Of a stretch of 64,000 nucleotides of DNA, positions 60,436-64,000 are shown one piece after another. The DNA comes from Bog-473 sp963804055 (GTDB lineage: Bacteria; Actinomycetota; Acidimicrobiia; Acidimicrobiales; RAAP-2): NCBI GenBank assembly GCA_963804055.1, contig CAWDOU010000005.1, positions 186,001 through 250,000 on the forward strand. Reading direction: 5' to 3'. The translations under genes and the position numbers were made by a program. The notes beneath the pieces were generated by a model that was not told where the DNA came from, did no database searches, and worked only from the letters and a program-made list of their open reading frames with translations. The first letter of the stretch is position 1; each line of letters opens with the position of its first letter.

Positions 60436-61671
60436 GTGAGCACGACCCAGCGACGTTGTGGGCGACCAATGGCATGGTTCTTGGGAGCAGCGCCGATCGT
60501 GGCACTGTTCTGTTCGCTCGGCTCAGTGTTGGTCTCGGGGCCATCGACGAGCGCAAGCGCAGCGGTCACGGCGGCCACGACGACCGAGTACAGCGGCGGT
60601 CGGATGATGGCGGCTGATCCCGACGGCGGCTACTGGACGACCGATGCCGCCGGTGCCGTGACGGTGCACAACGGGGCCACAGACTTCGGATCGCCCGCGC
60701 TGTCAGACCTGCAGCTGAAGCAGCCGATCGTGGGCATGGCATCCACGCCGGACGGCAATGGCTACTGGCTGGTCGCATCCGACGGCGGCATCTTCAGCTA
60801 CGGCGACGCGCAATTCTACGGTTCGACGGGCGCCATCCGCCTCAACGAACCCATCGTCGGCATGGCGGCGACGCCGGACGGCGACGGCTACTGGCTGGTC
60901 GCATCCGACGGCGGCATCTTCAGCTTCGGCGACGCGCAGTTCTACGGCTCGACGGGCGGCATCCACCTCAACCAGCCCATCGTGGGCATGGCGTTGACGC
61001 CGGACGGCAACGGCTACTGGCTGGTCGCCTCCGATGGCGGCATCTTCAACTACGGCGATGCCTCGTTCTTCGGTTCGACCGGCGCCATCCATCTCGACCA
61101 GCCCATCGTCGCCATGGCATCCACATCCGACGCGGACGGCTACTGGCTCGTGGCGTCCGATGGTGGTGTCTTCAGCTACGGCGATGCCACGTTCTTCGGG
61201 TCGAACGCCGGGACAGGCTCCACTGCCATCGGCATCGTCGTGAACCCGCCTCAGGCAACCTACGCGTTGATTTCGCCGGACGGGTCGGCCGCCTTCTTCG
61301 GCCGTCGATCCACCCGAACATTGCAGCCCCCGGCCACCACCACGACCACCAGTCGGCCACCCCGCACCACCTCGACGACGAGGCCTCCGGCCACCACCAC
61401 GACGACGACCGCGCTGCAGTCGACCACCACCACCACCACCACCGTCGTCGCTCCCGCCACAACAACGACGGGACTACAGTTGGGAAGCTACAACGGCGCC
61501 GCCAACCCCTCGGGGGCAGCGTCCTTCGCCGGCGAGACGGGCACCAGCGCCTCCATCTACAGCGACTACGCCGCCGGACAGAACGAGTCGTGGAGCCGAT
61601 TGGGACAACACCATCGCCTGGCTCATCCCCCAGTTGAAGGGAAAGCTGGGCTCCTCGCGCACTCGAACTGA
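60436..61671 (+). CDS. Repeat + GH26-like secreted protein, N-terminal part (frameshifted gene)
   Basis: Starts GTG 60436 (CAAGGGGGA upstream). A signal peptide (PMAWFLGAAPIVALFCSLGS) is followed by about six 42-residue repeats, then a Pro/Thr-rich linker (runs of TTTTT between about 325 and 355), then GASFAGETGTSASIYSDYAA, the start of the glycosidase domain. At about 61592-61597 the frame breaks: the other frame gives DWDNTIAWLIPQLKGKLG. A second step between about 61650 and 61668 joins the frame of 61674-62390. The first break is explained by one extra C in AGCCGATTGG. Compare the intact paralogue at 52560. Confidence 0.75.
   Translation: MSTTQRRCGRPMAWFLGAAPIVALFCSLGSVLVSGPSTSASAAVTAATTTEYSGGRMMAADPDGGYWTTDAAGAVTVHNGATDFGSPALSDLQLKQPIVGMASTPDGNGYWLVASDGGIFSYGDAQFYGSTGAIRLNEPIVGMAATPDGDGYWLVASDGGIFSFGDAQFYGSTGGIHLNQPIVGMALTPDGNGYWLVASDGGIFNYGDASFFGSTGAIHLDQPIVAMASTSDADGYWLVASDGGVFSYGDATFFGSNAGTGSTAIGIVVNPPQATYALISPDGSAAFFGRRSTRTLQPPATTTTTSRPPRTTSTTRPPATTTTTTALQSTTTTTTTVVAPATTTTGLQLGSYNGAANPSGAASFAGETGTSASIYSDYAAGQNESWSRLGQHHRLAHPPVEGKAGLLAHSN
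60720..61240 (+). repeat. Tandem 126-bp repeats (about 4-5 units)
   Basis: Units GYWLVASDGGIFSYGDAQFY occur in frame every 126 bp from about 60759. Their DNA is similar to but less uniform than the copies at 52842. The final unit degenerates into GSNAGTGSTAIGIVV before the linker. Confidence 0.85.
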
Positions 61672-61673
61672 GC

Positions 61674-62390
61674 GTGCCGCTGGCCAGCGGCGGGTACTCG
61701 AGCCAGGCCGCCGCTCTGGCCGCGTTCGCCGCGAACCCGGCGACCTTCGACTCCAACATGACGAGCCTGGCCCAGACCCTCGTCTCCAACGGGTTCTCCA
61801 ACGCCATCATCCGGCTCATGTGGGAGCCCCAAGAGCTCGGCCTCTACTCCAACGACGACCTGACCTCGGCCGCCAACTACGCCGCCCTCTTCCGCGACGC
61901 CCACACGGCCATGGCAGCGGTCTCGGGGTCGAGCTTCCAGTGGGCCTGGTACTGGGAGGCCAACTTCGACTCGAACACCAACAACACGGCGTATCCGGGC
62001 AGCGCGTACGTCGACTACGTCACCAACGACTTCTACGACCAGTCCTGGGTGAGCAGCTGCGGCGTCCCCTACAACGGGACCGCCTTCAGCGCCACGCAGG
62101 AGAACTGCCTGTGGAACGCGCCCAACGGCTACGCCGCCACGCTCAAGAGCCTGACGAACTTTGCCGCCATAGTGCAGAAGCCCATCGGCATCGGGGAGTG
62201 GGGCGTCATCGACCGCGGCGACAACCACGGCGGCAACGACGACCCGACCTTCATCGCCGACTACGCGGCCTGGATGAAGGCGAACAACGTGGCCTGGGCC
62301 TCCTACTTCAACTTCAACGACGGCGGCCTCAACAGCACGCTGTCGGCCTTCCCCAACTCACTGGCCGCCTACAAGGCGGACCTGGGTTGA
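61674..62390 (+). CDS. GH26-like domain, C-terminal part of the frameshifted gene
   Basis: About 238 residues from GTG 61674; upstream in the same frame ALELSVPLASGG continues the domain. It has AIIRLMWEPQELGLYSNDDL (acid/base Glu region), AYVDYVTNDFYDQSW, and IGIGEWGVIDRGDNHGGND with the probable nucleophile Glu. It aligns with residues about 370-590 of the 52560 protein. The two glycosidase domains differ clearly, so their substrates may differ. It is normally one protein with 60436-61671. Confidence 0.75.
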   Translation: MPLASGGYSSQAAALAAFAANPATFDSNMTSLAQTLVSNGFSNAIIRLMWEPQELGLYSNDDLTSAANYAALFRDAHTAMAAVSGSSFQWAWYWEANFDSNTNNTAYPGSAYVDYVTNDFYDQSWVSSCGVPYNGTAFSATQENCLWNAPNGYAATLKSLTNFAAIVQKPIGIGEWGVIDRGDNHGGNDDPTFIADYAAWMKANNVAWASYFNFNDGGLNSTLSAFPNSLAAYKADLG

Positions 62391-62729
62391 GCAGCGGTCG
62401 AAGGCCCGCGGCCTGATCCCGGGGAGGGCTTCGAGCACGCTCGCCCCCTTCACTACGGCGGGACAACACTCGACCCGCAATCCGGGGGAATCCGACGCCG
62501 CACGCTCGCCGTGAAACCCACCCTCGCCGGCGCTCTTGGTAGCATCAACCAGGATGAACATCTCGGCGGCCTGCGAGTGGTCGTGGTCGACGCGGCAGCG
62601 GGGATGCCTGGCGGTGGTCGGGGTTTTTCGCCCGGACCGATGTCACGGTGCGGCGATCCGACATGACTCGGTAACGAGGCACCGCCTCCGAGCCGGTCAT
62701 CACACGGATCGTCTCCTCGCGGTCGAACC
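62391..62729. other. 339-bp gap without a gene
   Basis: No riboswitch, hairpin or small gene was recognised here. GGTCGGGGTTTTTCGCCCGG at about 62612-62631 is the only T-run; it could act as a weak terminator for the upstream gene. The promoter of the 62730 gene must be in the last part; no clear ribosome site precedes its ATG. Confidence 0.4.
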
Positions 62730-64000
62730 ATGTTGATCGCGCTCGGGGGTGTCGTTGCACTGGGGTTTGCGGCGGCCGTCATCGCGCTCTTCGTCCGTTG
62801 GGAGCGCCAAGGCAAGGAGCAACGGCTCCCCCTCGGACTCCTGGGTCTGCTTGTCGTAGAGGCCACGCTCTATGCCGACCAAAATGCCCTGCCGCGCGGG
62901 ATCTTCCATCCGGGGTCCGGTGCGACGCAGCTCCGCCTCCCTGAGATCTACATCACGCTCGCCCTGATAGCCCGTCTCATCGTGCGGGGGAGACCAAAGC
63001 GGATCGGGTTGTCTGCCGGCCTCTGGCTGGCGTTTGCCGCCTGGATAGCCCTCAGTGCCGTGGTGGGGTTCCTGAACCAGAACTCGACCTCACAGATCCT
63101 CTACGAAGCCAAGGTCATCGTGTACATCGTTGGCGGGTATGCGCTGGCGGCGGGTGTTCCGATTCGCCGGTATCTCGACAGCGGTGGCCTCTACAGGTTG
63201 GGCGTGCTCTGCATTGGGTGCGCGTCGCTTCTCGACCTCATGACCATCGGAAAGGTGACAGTCAACACGAATATTCCGCTTCTCCCGCTGCAGGCTTTCG
63301 GAGGTATCGGGAACGAGACAGCGGCTATCTATCTTGCTGTCGGGACCATGTGGTTCCTGGTTCATCTCGCTTCCGGCTCAGTTCGGGTCAGGCACGTGCT
63401 CGGCCTCATTCCATTGATCGCCGCCGTCGTGCTGGCAAGTGAGCGCGCCGTTCTGTTCAACATGTTGACCGTTGTCGGTGTGATCCTGCTCGGGGCCTTC
63501 TTCGGAATCCGACGCGGGGTCGCCCGACGATTCCAGGTCGGATCCGGTCAGATCATCCTCACGCTGTTGGCCGTCGTTGCGGTGGCGACCGTGGTCGTCG
63601 TCGGACCGGCGGCATTCAATGATCGGCCTCCGCAGATTCCGTTGGCTTCGAGCTTCCAGCAGCTCTTCCACAGCCAGGGGAAGCAGGAATCAGCCCAGGA
63701 CCGTCTGAACCTGGCAGCGTCGGCGGAAGCGATGATCCCTCAGCACCCGATCATCGGGTGGGGGCTGGGTGTGGAGTTCCTCTACTACGAAACGGGAACC
63801 CGCTCAGAGCAGCAAGTGGCGTACGCACACAACATCGTGCTCGATTTGTGGCTCAGAACGGGCATCATCGGGGTGCTGCTCTTCTTCGCCCCCTTTGGGC
63901 TGTCGATCGTGGAGGGGTTCAGGGTTTGGCGGCGACATTCGGACCCGGAGACGGCCGCCCTGGCGCTGGCACTGATAGCGGTTCTTGCGGGGCTCCTGCT
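62730..64000 (+). CDS. O-antigen ligase / polymerase-like membrane protein (runs off the end)
   Basis: About 423 residues are visible and the frame is open to base 64000. ATG 62730 is the first start after an in-frame stop at 62664. About ten hydrophobic segments are visible. The late segment MIPQHPIIGWGLGVEFLYYE followed by AHNIVLDLWLRTGIIGVLLF is the O-antigen ligase/Wzy pattern (outer loop with HN...GxxG). Such enzymes polymerise or transfer undecaprenyl-linked glycans outside the membrane, which fits the preceding glycosylphosphotransferase and Wzz genes. Confidence 0.85.
   Translation, partial: MLIALGGVVALGFAAAVIALFVRWERQGKEQRLPLGLLGLLVVEATLYADQNALPRGIFHPGSGATQLRLPEIYITLALIARLIVRGRPKRIGLSAGLWLAFAAWIALSAVVGFLNQNSTSQILYEAKVIVYIVGGYALAAGVPIRRYLDSGGLYRLGVLCIGCASLLDLMTIGKVTVNTNIPLLPLQAFGGIGNETAAIYLAVGTMWFLVHLASGSVRVRHVLGLIPLIAAVVLASERAVLFNMLTVVGVILLGAFFGIRRGVARRFQVGSGQIILTLLAVVAVATVVVVGPAAFNDRPPQIPLASSFQQLFHSQGKQESAQDRLNLAASAEAMIPQHPIIGWGLGVEFLYYETGTRSEQQVAYAHNIVLDLWLRTGIIGVLLFFAPFGLSIVEGFRVWRRHSDPETAALALALIAVLAGLL

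Overview
The window is about 64 kb of GC-rich DNA (roughly 68-70% in most genes) from an actinobacterium, most likely of the class Acidimicrobiia. Evidence: GTG starts are very common, DUF5318 and DUF6049 family proteins are present, the gene order around dnaA is the actinobacterial one, two surface proteins carry LAxTG sorting signals, and a 42-residue secreted repeat occurs that I associate (from memory) with Acidimicrobiia.

Layout. (1) 1-2400: end of a MauE/DoxX-like membrane protein, a Tat-exported cysteine-rich protein resembling the methylamine dehydrogenase light chain and fused to 42-residue repeats, and a CcdA-like membrane protein. (2) 2397-11518: PPOX and HAD genes; the rpsF-ssb-rpsR-rplI-dnaB block on the minus strand; panB and DUF5318; then a divergent PadR regulator, inositol-phosphate synthase and a GT8 glycosyltransferase. 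(3) 11538-27160: the left flank of the origin: cca (frameshifted), DUF6049, murJ, DegV, trxB, trxA, a CwlM-like amidase, then on the minus strand parB, parA, rsmG, jag, yidC, yidD, rnpA and rpmH, with two parS sites upstream of parA. (4) 27407-36283: dnaA, probable oriC, dnaN, recF, dciA (DUF721), gyrB, gyrA. (5) 36305-52303: lepB, an amidohydrolase, a possible RsiG-like protein, a two-domain dCTP deaminase, three Thr/Ser/Gly-rich surface proteins (one with seven chaplin-like repeats and a LASTG signal), aldo/keto reductase, acyl-CoA synthetase, RNase D, a degenerate GGDEF protein and a DevR/DevS-like two-component pair. (6) 52421-64000: an exopolysaccharide and surface locus: two paralogous secreted proteins (42-residue repeats plus a GH26-like domain), each behind what looks like a class I cyclic-di-GMP (GEMM-I) riboswitch, a DUF4012 protein, a small LAFTG protein, a polyprenyl glycosylphosphotransferase, a Wzz/BY-kinase protein and an O-antigen ligase/polymerase-like protein that runs off the end.

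How it fits together. The centre is the conserved replication-origin core. The right end is a polysaccharide locus in which cyclic-di-GMP probably sets expression of secreted polysaccharide-active proteins through RNA. The chaplin-like and LAxTG proteins suggest a sortase-E-decorated cell surface. Three genes (cca, the second GH26-like gene, DUF4012) each show +1 frame steps with both sides well conserved; these may be sequencing insertions rather than true pseudogenes. No tRNA, rRNA, CRISPR array or insertion sequence was seen.
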